Of a DNA stretch of 64,000 nt, positions 1-9,870 are shown piece after piece. The notes under the pieces were generated by a model. That model was not told the DNA's origin, searched no databases, and was given only the letters and a program-made list of their open reading frames with translations. Numbering within the stretch: the first letter of the stretch is position 1; each line of letters begins with the position of its first letter. Source of the stretch: Ricinus communis (lineage: Eukaryota > Streptophyta > Magnoliopsida > Malpighiales > Euphorbiaceae). Location: assembly GCF_019578655.1 (NCBI RefSeq), contig NC_063263.1, positions 4,474,001-4,538,000 on the forward strand, given 5' to 3'. The position numbers and the translations under genes were made by a program.

Positions 1-483
1 AACTTTTTCAAAGCCCACTACAAACCAAACAAAATAAAAAGATATTTTCCCCTGTTACTTCTATTTTGTTCCAACTTTTTTCTCCCCTGGATATGTGTTT
101 GGTATTTCCATTTCAATCAAGCACAAGATAGAGAAATCATTCTTACCCGTAGATTCAAAGTCAAATGGTGGGATAAATTTAACCACCAAGATAAATTATC
201 CCTCAAATCTGTCCAAAGCTTCCTTTCAAAACATAGCTTCTTGCCACCCCCAAAAGAACAAACCACTTTTCTGGCACATAAGTCCTTTATAATTCCAAAG
301 CTAGCAGCAGCTCAAACAGAAGAAGATTTCTTACAGTTGATCAAACAATTGTTGGAAACCGCTTCTTCCAAAGAAAAATCAAAAGCCTCATCTTCCTTCT
401 CCAGCACCAGTTCGGCGGCAATCGACCTGGATAGTGACTCAAACGAGGATGATTGTTTTGGGATTTTCAAGCCCATTAAATGA
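1..483 (+). CDS. ORF2 carboxy-terminal part, endogenous pararetrovirus (partial at window start)
   Basis: Frame 1 is open from the first base of the window to a TAA at 481-483, so the N-terminus lies upstream. The visible 160 residues contain an aromatic/hydrophobic stretch (about residues 15-40), a WWDKF motif near residue 60, then a Ser/Lys-rich stretch and an acidic tail containing DLDSDSNEDD. Its 3' position just before the promoter/leader identifies it as the end of the gene whose beginning is seen at 6358 and 12187. Bases 1-40 recur at about 13553-13595 inside the scrambled block. No function is recognised; florendovirus ORF2 products are uncharacterised. The internal TTG at 241 is not a real start. 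Confidence 0.55.
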   Translation, partial: NFFKAHYKPNKIKRYFPLLLLFCSNFFLPWICVWYFHFNQAQDREIILTRRFKVKWWDKFNHQDKLSLKSVQSFLSKHSFLPPPKEQTTFLAHKSFIIPKLAAAQTEEDFLQLIKQLLETASSKEKSKASSSFSSTSSAAIDLDSDSNEDDCFGIFKPIK

Positions 484-563
484 TATCCCTGTAAAGCCCA
501 TGGGTTGAAAACCAGAAATGGCAGCCCAAGATATTTTTATAATGGGCCAACAACCTAATAAAT

Positions 564-607
564 AAGAAAAAGAAAAAGAAAAGAAAAAGAAAAAGAAAAG
601 AAAAAGA
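564..607 (+). repeat. Purine-only (GAAA/GAAAAA)n tract in viral intergenic region
   Basis: A 44-base uninterrupted run of A and G lies between the ORF2 stop and the TATA box. It could act as a plus-strand polypurine primer or a GA-rich enhancer, or be a simple repeat expanded after integration. The sequence does not decide between these. Confidence 0.5.
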
Positions 608-765
608 CAAATGAAAAGCAAAAGATTCTTTTCAAAGAATGACCGACAACTTTATAAAAAGGCGTGAAGCATCATTACAAAACTCCAAAACAAGTGGAAT
701 CATCTTTATTCCACTAAGAAGAGTATCCAAAGCTAGAAAGCTAGCATTCAAAGCTTGAAGACCTC

Positions 766-774
766 TATATAAAG
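766..774 (+). promoter_or_regulatory. Probable TATA box of the viral full-length RNA promoter
   Basis: TATATAAAG sits in the intergenic region between ORF2 and the leader, about 275 bases before an AATAAA signal and about 400 bases before the primer-binding site. This is the usual caulimovirid order of TATA box, start site, poly(A) signal and primer site. Whether it is still active in the plant cannot be seen. Confidence 0.55.
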
Positions 775-1042
775 AGGAGTTCTCCTTAGAAGAAGGCAGA
801 CTGAAAAATACGAAGAAGAACCTCTTGTATTCTTCAAGTCGCACAAAGAAGAAGAAATATAGTGAGAAAATAGAGAAAATAGAGTGAGAGAGATAGTGAG
901 AAGAAACACTTTCCCTCTTGTATTCTTTTCTTCCTCTTGTAAGTTATATTTCTCTAGTTTAAAACTTTCAAAGTTACATTCAAAGTTTGTATATTTGTTT
1001 CAAAGTTTATGTTCAAGTTTATGTTCAAAGTTTGTGATTATC

Positions 1043-1048
1043 AATAAA
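1043..1048 (+). promoter_or_regulatory. Poly(A) signal AATAAA in the viral leader
   Basis: AATAAA lies downstream of the TATA box and upstream of the primer site. In caulimovirids the signal is passed on the first transit and used on the second, giving a terminally redundant RNA. The same signal recurs in inverted orientation in the leader fragments at 4938-5340. Confidence 0.5.
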
Positions 1049-1163
1049 GTTTATCTTCTTTACCTACCATTTTAAGATTTAACAAGCGTATGCTCTGTGC
1101 TTGCCTCGTCTGAGGATCCTGCACACCAGAAACTTGTTGATCTGTTTCTGTTTTTCTCTATTT

Positions 1164-1176
1164 TGGTATCAGAGCC
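1164..1176 (+). other. Minus-strand primer-binding site (tRNA-Met complement)
   Basis: TGGTATCAGAGCC matches the complement of the 3' end of plant initiator tRNA-Met, the primer used by caulimovirids and by many copia elements. It lies between the poly(A) signal and the first viral coding region, as expected. Leader fragments elsewhere in the array stop at or just before this site. Confidence 0.85.
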
Positions 1177-1364
1177 TATTGGGTTCCGGGAAAGAAGCAT
1201 CATCTACATAAAGAAGATTTTAAACTCATTTTAATCTGCATCATATTACTGATAAACAAGCACTGTTCATTTATGTACACTAGTAAGTCCCGTCAGGTGT
1301 AAGGGCAGTAAAACTGGTGGCTTGGTTCATGTTTGTTTAGAAAGTTATTTTGGTTTATTTTAAA

Positions 1365-1995
1365 ATGAATTTAGAACCATTTTTTTGTAGATCTTCTTCT
1401 TTTTCAAACTCTTCTACCTCTGAGTCCTCAAGATACAAAGGTTTAGTAAATAGTGAAGAAATCACATCACTATTGAAGATTTTACAAAGCATATTGATGA
1501 TTGGGAAATACCCAAAGTTCAAAAGAAACAAATTTATGAGTATTCAAAGTTTCCTCTTTTCAAAACTGATTTTACTATCAAAACTGAAGAAAGAGATATT
1601 CAGATTTCAAAGCCTTTTGAAGAAATTTATCTTTTAAATCCAAAGACCCTCCAGAAGCATAAAGAAAAAGATTATAAGTATATCCATATAGGCCTTGTCC
1701 AGGTAAGAATAAAGCCCTTACCAGAGAAGGTTTAGATACTTCCATCTTAGCAGTCCTTAGAGATGCTAGGTTTACAAATTTTTATGATTCTTTATTAGGT
1801 ACTGTTGAGTCGAGCCTCAATAAAGGACCAATTTCTTTCAACTGTTTTCCAAACATTACAATATCATTAAATGATAAAAATATTTTAAAAAGCATTGTTC
1901 TTCAAATAAAGACACATAACTACAAAATGCTTGAAGGATCTATTCCGATAGCATTGATTTTCAAAATACATTACAAAGCCATGATTTCTGCTTTT
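1365..1995 (+). pseudogene. Movement protein region, copy 1 (broken polyprotein start)
   Basis: A reading frame opens at the ATG at 1365, about 190 bases after the primer site, and is the likely polyprotein start. The reading then passes into another frame near 1460, so there is an indel between the amino-terminal stretch and the movement-protein core. The core is recognised by an almost base-for-base match to 6857-7280. A second single-base loss near 1710 breaks the frame again relative to that copy. Caulimovirid movement proteins (30K superfamily) form plasmodesmal tubules; this copy cannot encode an intact one. An ATG at 1994 is internal. Confidence 0.7.
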
Positions 1996-3180
1996 GGTTC
2001 AAAAACAAGCTCCATTCACCAAAAGGTTTGAACCAAAAGCAGAAACCTTATTCCTACAAACAGATCTCTCCAAATCCAACGCAACAATTCCAAAAACCAT
2101 TCAATGGAAAGACATCACTCTTCCAGAAGAATGGATCCTGGAAGGTGCAACCCAACCTGAATCCCCAAAGCAAACAGAACCAAATATAAATCTCAAAAAT
2201 ATAACCCAATTCCCAGATGGAAAAGTAAAGCTTACATTCAACAGGAAATCAACCTCTTCTAGATTTTCTGATGATGATTCTTCAACATCGACCATAGATA
2301 TTGGAAGGGTATCAAAAATACCTTCTATTATTTATGCTCCTTACAAAGAACCAACTCCATCTCAAACACAACCCAGATTTTCAACATCTGATATACCAAG
2401 CTCAAGCAATATACTATAGAATGTTGATTACCAAAGCAATATCCCTAGACCAGTCTACAATGAACCAAAGAAAGAAGATGAGGATATAGAGATCGTCTCT
2501 ACCCCCTCTTCACCATCACCATCTGCAATAACACAAAATCTAGAAGCAGAGATCAACATGATTTCAAAAGATTTTCAAATTGATAAAAAGCTTTTGCATG
2601 AAGATTTCTATTCAAAGAAACCATTTTAAAAAACTTTGGTTTTTTAAGAATTTATTGAAAGAAAAAGATAGTATTCAAGAAAGATACTATCAATTTTGCA
2701 TCCAAAACAAAGTCCAAATCAAATTTTTTGATTGGTTTCAAATCTATTGCAAAGAAAATGGTATCTTTTATCCTTTCAAAGAAAAGCTCATTAGTCCTGT
2801 CACAATAAGGAATAAGACTTCCAGAGTGGAAAGTAGGAGAAAACCTAACTATCCAGTCTGAACATCCTCCCCTTAGGAAAATAACCATTCCTTATGGAGA
2901 GAATGAAATAGAGGCTACACCTTACAAACTGGTAGGAGAAGATCTTGAAAAGAATGTCAAGAATATTGTTCAACAGAATAATTTCTCGAACACCTATCTT
3001 AACACAATAGGAAAGCAGCTTGTTAGGATAGAAAGCCAGATCCAAAAACCTCCTATAGTCTTCACCTCTCCAATCCCTAGCACTGAGCATCCAAAAGAGA
3101 CAAACCAGTCAGAAAAGCTAAAAAATCCAGTCTTCAAACCCTACCTAATCTGAAAGCCTAGCCAAGATCAATTTCAAAAG
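1996..3180 (+). pseudogene. Linker between movement protein and capsid, copy 1
   Basis: The segment continues the viral polyprotein. It is Ser/Pro/Thr-rich, with a DDDSSTSTIDIGR stretch near 2270-2310, followed by a region rich in Phe, Lys and Tyr. It aligns with 7330-8460 in copy 2. Compared with that copy it has its own in-frame stop at about 2417-2419, a frame change near 2625 and a TGA near 3150. Stops sit at different places in the two copies, so they decayed independently. No enzymatic domain is recognised. Confidence 0.6.
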
Positions 3181-4620
3181 CAAACTGAGTTTGCTAGAGC
3201 AGTCAGAGAACAGCTTAGCAAATTAGCCACTTCTGAGTCTTCCAAAAACCTAGTGCCAGATACTCCTCAAAGCAGTAGGAATATCAGTGCTATAGATCAA
3301 GCCCAATGCGATGAATCTAATGATTCAGAGCTTGAAAGTGCCATTGACAAACCCTCCAACATCAACAGATTGGGATGGCAAGCCCCTAGATTAACCTGGC
3401 ATACTCCGAGGAGTACTGCTCCAGATCTAGGAATAGAAAATAGGAACGATATCCTAACCCAGTCTAGATTCAATGTCTCCTCCATCTATGAATGGAATAT
3501 AGATGGAATGTCAGAATACAACATTCTTGGTCTCTTACAACAGATGACCATGGCAGCCAATGCCTACAAAACCCAAAGCGGTACCTTTGATAGAGCCATT
3601 GTTGAGCTTCTTATAGCTGGATTTTCTGGCCAGCTTAAAGGATGGTGGGATTACCATCTCACTCAAGCTCAACAGCTCCAAATCCTAGGTGCTATCCAAA
3701 CCACAATAGAAGGAACTCCCATCTTAGATGAATTAGGAAATCCAATTGAGGATGTAGTGTCAACCTTAATCCTCACGATTTCCCTTCACTTCATAGGAGA
3801 CCCTTCTCTTCTGAAACCTAAGATTCTAGGTGAAAGAGTTAGGAATACCATAAGAGAAACCCATAATGGCCAGATCCCTTATGATTTCTACACTTATGGT
3901 GAATTAGTCAGCCTCACCCAGAAAGAAGGATTAAAGATATGCCATGTCCTTAAGCTCCAAAGACAGCTTAAATGGGAGATAAAAGACTAGGCAAGAACTA
4001 GGTAGTTTTTGCAACTAGTTTGAGTACAACCCCATAGAACCTTCCTCTACCTGCAAAGGAAAATACAAAGAAGATTTTTCTAAATCTTTTAAGAAAAAAC
4101 AATTTTTCAAAAATAGGAAGACTCCTAAAAACAAGGAGAATTTCTACAAAAAGGCCATCTTCTTCTAAATTTCCAAAACAAAATTTCAAAAGAGATTTTA
4201 GCAAAATTACATGCTTTAAATGTGGCAAGAAAGGCCATACTTCAAAGTATTGTAAGTTTTCCAAAAAACTCCATGAGCTCCAAATAGAAGAAGAAGTTTT
4301 AACAAAAATTTCTGCTCTTCTAGTTGATTCCTCTGAATCAGAATTCTCAAATAGTGAGGAAGAATTTCAAATTGATGAAATCAAAACCTCATCCGATTAT
4401 TCTGAAACAGATTCTGAAAGTATTTCAAAGAATATTAATATGCTCACTAGGCAACAAGAAGCTCTTCTTGAAGCCGTGAAACATATTAATGATCCTCAAA
4501 TCCAAAAACAGGTTTTGAAAGAGATTTTAAAAACTGAATCCCTTGTCCCTTCTTCTAGTAAGAATACTTATGATCTTACTATGATTTTGGATAAAAGAAA
4601 AAAGCTGAAAAACCCTCTAC
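3181..4620 (+). pseudogene. Capsid (gag-like) and CCHC zinc-knuckle region, copy 1
   Basis: The 245-codon open stretch 3253-3990 contains the capsid-like core with a GWWDYHL motif. Near codon 190 it lacks 48 codons that are present in copy 2 (about 9102-9245), yet stays in frame. Beyond 3990 the frame is broken, and the knuckle CxxCxxxxHxxxxC is read at 4212-4253. An acidic Ser/Glu-rich stretch follows (4310-4430). The segment ends abruptly near 4616, where a leader fragment is joined, so protease and RT are missing from this unit. The capsid knuckle normally binds viral RNA. Confidence 0.75.
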
Positions 4621-4726
4621 CTACCATTTTAAGATTTAACAAGCGTATGTTCTGAACTTGCCTCGTTTGAGGATCCTGCACACCAGAAACTTGTTGATCT
4701 GTTTCTGTTTTTCTCTATTTTGGTAG
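4616..4726 (+). repeat. Leader fragment (copy of about 1058-1167) ending at the primer site
   Basis: About 110 bases match the leader from near 1058 to the first bases of the primer-binding site. The match stops at TTTTGGTA and the sequence jumps directly into a capsid/zinc-knuckle fragment. It sits between two capsid-derived fragments and has no coding role. Confidence 0.75.
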
Positions 4727-4937
4727 GCCATACTTCAAAGTATTGCAAGTTTTCCAAAAAACTCCATGAGCTTTAAATAGAAGAATAAGTTTTAACAAAA
4801 ATTTATGCTCTTCTTGTTGATTCATCTGAGTCAGAATTTTCGAATAGTGAGGAAGAATTTCAAATTGATGAAATCAAAACCTCATTCAATTATTCTGAAA
4901 CAGATTCTGAAAGTATTTCAAAGAATCTTACAAAGAT
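4727..4937 (+). pseudogene. Second zinc-knuckle fragment of the capsid region
   Basis: The segment repeats about 4231-4437 (and 9662-9867), starting inside the zinc knuckle at the GGCCATAC sequence and running through the acidic Ser/Glu-rich stretch. It is a short duplicated piece bounded on both sides by leader fragments and cannot encode a protein. Confidence 0.7.
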
Positions 4938-5340
4938 GATAGATAAAGAAGATATACTTTATTAATAATCACAAACTTTGAACATAAACTTTTAAACAAA
5001 TAAACTTTGAATGTAACTTTGAAAGCTTTAAACTAGAGAAATACCAAAATAGAAAAAAACAGAAACAGATCAACAAGTTTCTGGTGTGCAGGATCCTCAG
5101 ACAAGGCAAGCACAGAGCATACGCTTGTTAAATCTTAAAATGGTAGGTAAAGAAGATAAACTTTAACAAAATAGAAAAAAACAGAAACAGATCAACAAGT
5201 TTCTGGTGTGCAGGATCCTCAGACGAGGCAAGCACAGAGCATACGCTTGTTAAATCTTAAAATGGTAGGTAAAGAAGATAAACTTTATTGATAATCACAA
5301 ACTTTGAACATAAACTTGAACATAAACTTTGAAACAAATA
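4938..5340 (-). repeat. Three inverted leader fragments in a row
   Basis: Read on the minus strand, this block consists of three overlapping pieces of the leader: 5340-5165 (about 983-1163), 5166-5042 (about 1045-1168) and 5041-4938 (about 950-1063). Two of the three end within a few bases of the primer-binding site. The same about 100-base leader core is thus present twice in tandem, in inverted orientation relative to the array. The next base block starts inside RT. Confidence 0.75.
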
Positions 5341-5349
5341 TATAATTCC

Positions 5350-6355
5350 AATGAAATCGGGATTTTGGCAAATCCAGATTCATCCAAAAGACAGATACAA
5401 AACTGCTTTTACAGTTCCATTTGGCCAGTACGAATGGAATGTGATGCCATTCAGATTGAAAAATGCTCCTTCTGAATTTTAAAAAATCATGAATGACATT
5501 TTTAATCCTTATTCAAAGTTTTACATTATCTATATTGATGATGTGTTAATCTTTTCAAATTCCATAGAACAACATTTCAAACACTTAGAAACATTTTTCT
5601 ATGTTGTTAAAAAGAGTGGTTTAGTGGTTTCAAAATCCAAGATATCTCTATTTCAAACAAAAATTAGATTTCTTGGACACTATATCTCCCGGGGAACTAT
5701 CACCCCAATTGAAAGATCTTTAGCATTCACTTCAAAGTTTCCAGATAAAATTTTGAAAAAAACACAATTACAAAGATTTCTTGGTAGTTTAAATTATGTC
5801 ATGGATTTTTATCCAAATTTAAACTGTCTTGCAAAACCCCTTCATGATAGGTTGAGGAAAAGTCCCCCTGCATGGACCGATGAGCATACAAAAATTGTTC
5901 AAAGCATAAAAAAGCAAGTTTTAGAAATTCCATGTTTACACCTAGCTGATCCATCTGCATTCAAAATTGTTGAAACTGATGCATCAAATTTAGGTTATGG
6001 TGGGATTCTTAAACAAGTCCAAAATAACAAAGAATGTATTGTCCAGTTTACTTATGCACACTGGAATGATACACAAATAAATTACTCAACTATCAAAAAA
6101 GAAATTCTTTCGATAGTTTTGTGTATTTCAAAATTTCAAAGCGATCTTTTAAATCAAAAATTTCTTTTAAGGATTGATTGCAAATCTACTAAAGAAGTTT
6201 TACAAAAAGATGTTCAAAATATAGCTTTCAAACAGATTTTTGCTAGATGGCAAGCTATTCTTTCTGTTTTTGATTTTGAAATCGAATATATTAGAGGAGA
6301 TTCGAATTCTATCCCAGACTTTCTAACTAGAGAGTTTCTTCAAAAAGAGGAGTGA
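5350..6355 (+). pseudogene. Reverse transcriptase-RNase H, carboxy-terminal part, unit joining to ORF2
   Basis: The segment begins abruptly inside the RT palm after the inverted leader block. It contains the YIDD catalytic motif at about 5531-5542, the FLGH motif and, from about 5970, an RNase H domain with a TDAS motif. A 288-codon open stretch runs 5489-6355 and is the longest intact part of viral RT-RNase H here. An in-frame TAA near 5480 separates it from the upstream palm segment. The TGA at 6353-6355 is two bases before the ATG of ORF2. RT copies the terminally redundant RNA into DNA, and RNase H removes the template. Confidence 0.8.
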
Positions 6356-6357
6356 AA

Positions 6358-6855
6358 ATGCCAAGAAAATCCAAATCAAAAGAAGAAAAATCGACAGCAA
6401 GTTCAAAGTCTGTCCTAAACCCAAAGAAGGAAATTTTGCCTTCTTCTTCAAAGCCCATTAAAACCTGGACCGAAATCATCCAGGAAGAAATCAACGAAAG
6501 CAAAGCCAATCCGGCCCAACAAATCCAAATTCAAGAATGGCTTGCACAGCAAGACCCTGAATTCCTTCAAAAGGTTGAAGAATATTCAAAGCAGATGATT
6601 CTAAAACCCGACGCATCTCCAAAGTCATCCTCCTCTTCCAACAAGGGTAAAGGTATACTTTCTATCCCTTTTTCAAAAACTGAGATAGAAATTTTCCCTC
6701 AAAACCTATCTCAGAGTGCTAAAAGCATTTCAAAGCCCAACTCTCAAGAAATAGTTTTGTCATAAACAAAACGTTTTAAATCCAATGAATATCTAGAAAA
6801 ACAAAATTTCCAAAATATTTTGACTGTTGAGGAAAAATTATGTACAGAAAACCCC
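6358..6855 (+). pseudogene. ORF2 amino-terminal part, copy next to RT
   Basis: The ATG at 6358 follows the RNase H stop with a 2-base gap, and the same spacing style is seen at 12181-12187. The start is Lys/Ser-rich and basic, followed by a WTEIIQEEI motif near residue 38 and a predicted helical stretch. A TAA at 6763-6765 ends the open frame, but coding-like sequence continues in the same frame to about 6855, where it joins movement-protein sequence. The carboxy-terminal part, promoter, leader and primer site are missing from this unit. Function unknown. The GTG at 6352 is not the start. Confidence 0.6.
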
Positions 6856-7343
6856 TCAAAACTGATTTTACTATCAAAACTGAAGAAAGAGATATTCAGA
6901 TTTCAAAGCCTTTTGAAGAAATTTATCTTTTAAATCCAAAGACCCTCCAGAAGCATAAAGAAAAAGATTATAAGTATATCCATATAGGCCTTGTCCAGGT
7001 AGGAATAAAGCCCCTTACCAGAGAAGGTTTAGATACTTCCATCTTAGCAGTCCTTAAAGATGTTAGGTTTACAAATTTTTATGATTCTTTATTAGGTACT
7101 GTTGAGTCGAGCCTCAATAAAGGACCAATTTCTTTCAACTGTTTTCCAAGCATTACAACATTATTGAATGATAAAAATATTTTAAAAAGCATTGTTCTTC
7201 AAATAAAGACACATAACTACAAAATGCTTGAAGGATCTATTCTGATAGCATTGATTTTCAAAATACATTACAAAGCTATGATTTCTCCTTTTGGATCAAA
7301 ACACAAGCTCCATTCACCAAAAGGAGAAACCTTATTCCTATAA
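6856..7343 (+). pseudogene. Movement protein core, copy 2
   Basis: Most of the movement-protein core is open here (frame 6840-7343). It shows the conserved beta-rich core of the family, with ISKPFEEIYLL and a KTHNYKMLEGS motif. The amino-terminal part is replaced by ORF2 sequence, with the junction in the shared TCAAAACTGATTTTAC stretch. A TAA at 7341-7343 truncates it where copy 1 has a sense codon. Family members bind RNA and alter plasmodesmata; the missing start makes function unlikely. Confidence 0.75.
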
Positions 7344-8460
7344 ACAGGTCTCTCCAAATCCAACGCAACAATTCCAAAAACTATTCAATGGAAAGACATC
7401 ACTCTTCCAGAAGAATGGATCCTTGAAGGTGCAACCCAACCTGAATCCCCAAATCAAACATAACCAAATACAAATCTCAAAAATATAACCCAATTTCCAA
7501 ATGGAAAAGTGAAGCTTACATTCAACAGGAAATCAACCTCTTCTAGATTTTCTGATGATGATTCTTCAACATCGACCATAGATATTGGAAGGGTATCAAA
7601 AATACCTTCTATTATTTATGCTCCTTACAAAGAACCAACTCCATCTCAAACACAATCCAGATTTTCAACATCTGATATACCAAGCTCAAGCAATATACTA
7701 CAGAATGTTGATTACCAAAGCAATATCCCCAGACCAGTCTACAATGAATCAAAGAAAGAAGATGAGGATATAAAGATCGTCTCTACCCCCTCTTCACCAT
7801 CACCATCTGCAATAACACAAAATCTAGAAGCAGAGATCAACATGATTTCAAAAGATTTTCAAATTGATAAAAAGCTTTTGCATGAAGATTTCTATTCAAA
7901 GAAAAACCATTTTAAAAAACTTTGGTTTTTTAAGAATTTATTGAAAGAAAAAGATAGTATTCAAGAAAGATACTATCAATTTTGCATCCAAAACAAAGTC
8001 CAAATCAAATTTTTTGATTGGTTTCAAATCTATTGCAAAGAAAATGGTATCTTTTATCCTTTCAAAGAAAAGATCATTAGTCCTGTCACGGTAAGAAACA
8101 AGGCTCCAGAATGGAAGGTCGGAGAAAACCTAACCATCCAGTCTGAACATCCTCCCCTTAGGAAGATAACCATTCCTTATGGAGAGAATGAGATAGAGGC
8201 TACACCTTACAAATTGGTAGGAGAAGATCTTGAAAAGAATGTCAAGAATATTGTTCAACAGACTAATTTCTCGAACACCTATCTTAACACAATAGGAAAG
8301 CAGCTTGTTAGGATAGAAAGCCAAATCCAAAAATCTCATATAGTCTTCACCTCTCCAATCCCTAGAACTAAGCATCCAAAAGAGTCAAACCAGTCAGAAA
8401 AGCTCAAAAATCCAGTTTTTAAACCCCACCAAATCTTAAAGCCTAGCTAAGATCAATTTC
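7344..8460 (+). pseudogene. Linker between movement protein and capsid, copy 2
   Basis: The segment aligns with 2040-3170. A 313-codon open stretch covers 7509-8450, longer than in copy 1 because this copy lacks that copy's stop near 2417. In-frame TAA codons occur near 7461 and at 8448-8450. The protein is Ser/Pro-rich at the start and then Lys/Phe/Tyr-rich, without a recognised catalytic motif. About 7764-7965 of this segment reappears inverted at 12461-12665 and in smaller pieces in the terminal scrambled block. Confidence 0.65.
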
Positions 8461-9870
8461 AAAAGCAAACTGAGTTTGCTAGAGCAGTCAGAGAACAGCT
8501 TAGCAAATTAGCAACTTCTGAATCCTCCAAAAACCAAGTGCCAGATACTCCTCAAAGCAGTAGGAATATCAGTGCTATAGATCAAGCCCAATGCGATGAA
8601 TCTAATGATTCAGAGCTTGAAAGTGCCATTAACAAACCCTCCAACATCAACAGATTGAGATGGCAAGCCCCTAGATTAACCTGGCATACTCTTAGGAGTA
8701 CTGCTCCAGATCTAGAAATAAAAAATAGGAACAATATCCTAACCCAGTCTAGATTCAATGCCTCCTCCATCTATGAATGGAATATAGATGGAATGTCAGA
8801 ATACAACATTCTTGGTCTCTTACAACAGATGACCATGGCAGCCAATACTTACAAAACCCAAAGCGGTACCTCTGATAGAGCTATTTCTGAACTCCTCATA
8901 GCTAGGTTTTCAGGCCAGCTTAAAGGATGGTGGGATTACCATCTCACTCAAGCTCAATAGCTCCAAATCCTAGATGCTATCCAAACCACAATAGAAGGAA
9001 CTCTCATCTTAGATGAATTAGGAAATCCAATTGAGGATGCAGTGTCAACCTTAATCCTCACGATTTCCCTTCACTTCATAGGAGACCCTTCTCTTCTGAA
9101 AGATAAGAATGTTGAGCTCCTCAACAATCTTACCTGCAAAAAGCTTAGCAATTTCCAAACCTACAAAGACACCTTCCTAACCAGAGTCATGCTTAGGGAA
9201 GATTCAAGCCCACCTTTCTGGAAAGAGAAGTTCTTAGCTGGTTTACCTAAGATTCTAGGTGAAAGAGTTAGGAATACCATAAGAGAAGCCCATAATGGCC
9301 AGACCCCTTATGATTTCTATACTTATGGTGAATTAGTCAGCCTCACCCAGAAAGAAGGATTAAAGATATGCCATGACCTTAAGCTCCAAAAACAGCTCAA
9401 ATGGGAGATGAAAAAGACTAGGCAAGAACTAGGTAGTTTTTGCAACCAATTTGAGTATAATCCCATAGAACCTTCCTCTACCTGCAAAGGAAAATGCAAA
9501 GAAGATTTTTCTAAATCTTTTAAGAAAAAAACGATTTTTCAAAAATACGAAGACTCCTAAAAACAAGGAGAATTTCTACAAAAAGCCATCTTCTTACAAA
9601 TTTCCAAAACAAAATTCTAAAAGAGATTTTAGCAAAATTACTTGCTATAAATGTGGCAAAAAAGGCCATACTTCAAAGTATTGCAAGTTTTTCAAAAAAC
9701 TCCATGAGCTTCAAATAAAAGAAGAAGTTTTAACAAAAATTTCTGCTCTTCTTGTTGATTCATCTGAGTCAGAATTTTCGAATAGTGAGGAAGAATTTCA
9801 AATTGATGAAATCAAAACCTCATCCAATTATTCTGAAACAGATTTTGAAAGTATTTCAAAGAATATTAAT
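8461..9870 (+). pseudogene. Capsid and zinc-knuckle region, copy 2
   Basis: The two open stretches 8538-8960 and 9042-9560 are in the same frame, separated by a TAG at 8958-8960. This copy keeps the 48 codons lost from copy 1, including an FQTYKDTFLTRV motif and FWKEKFLAGLP, typical of plant pararetrovirus capsids. An extra A in a run near 9525 shifts the frame, so the knuckle CxxCxxxxHxxxxC at 9643-9684 is read in another frame. An acidic Ser-rich stretch follows. Intact capsids package the viral DNA. Confidence 0.78.

Noticed and set aside
3800..3830. The 144-base gap between capsid copies as a spliced intron
   Set aside because: The missing segment lacks GT-AG ends and encodes conserved capsid residues.
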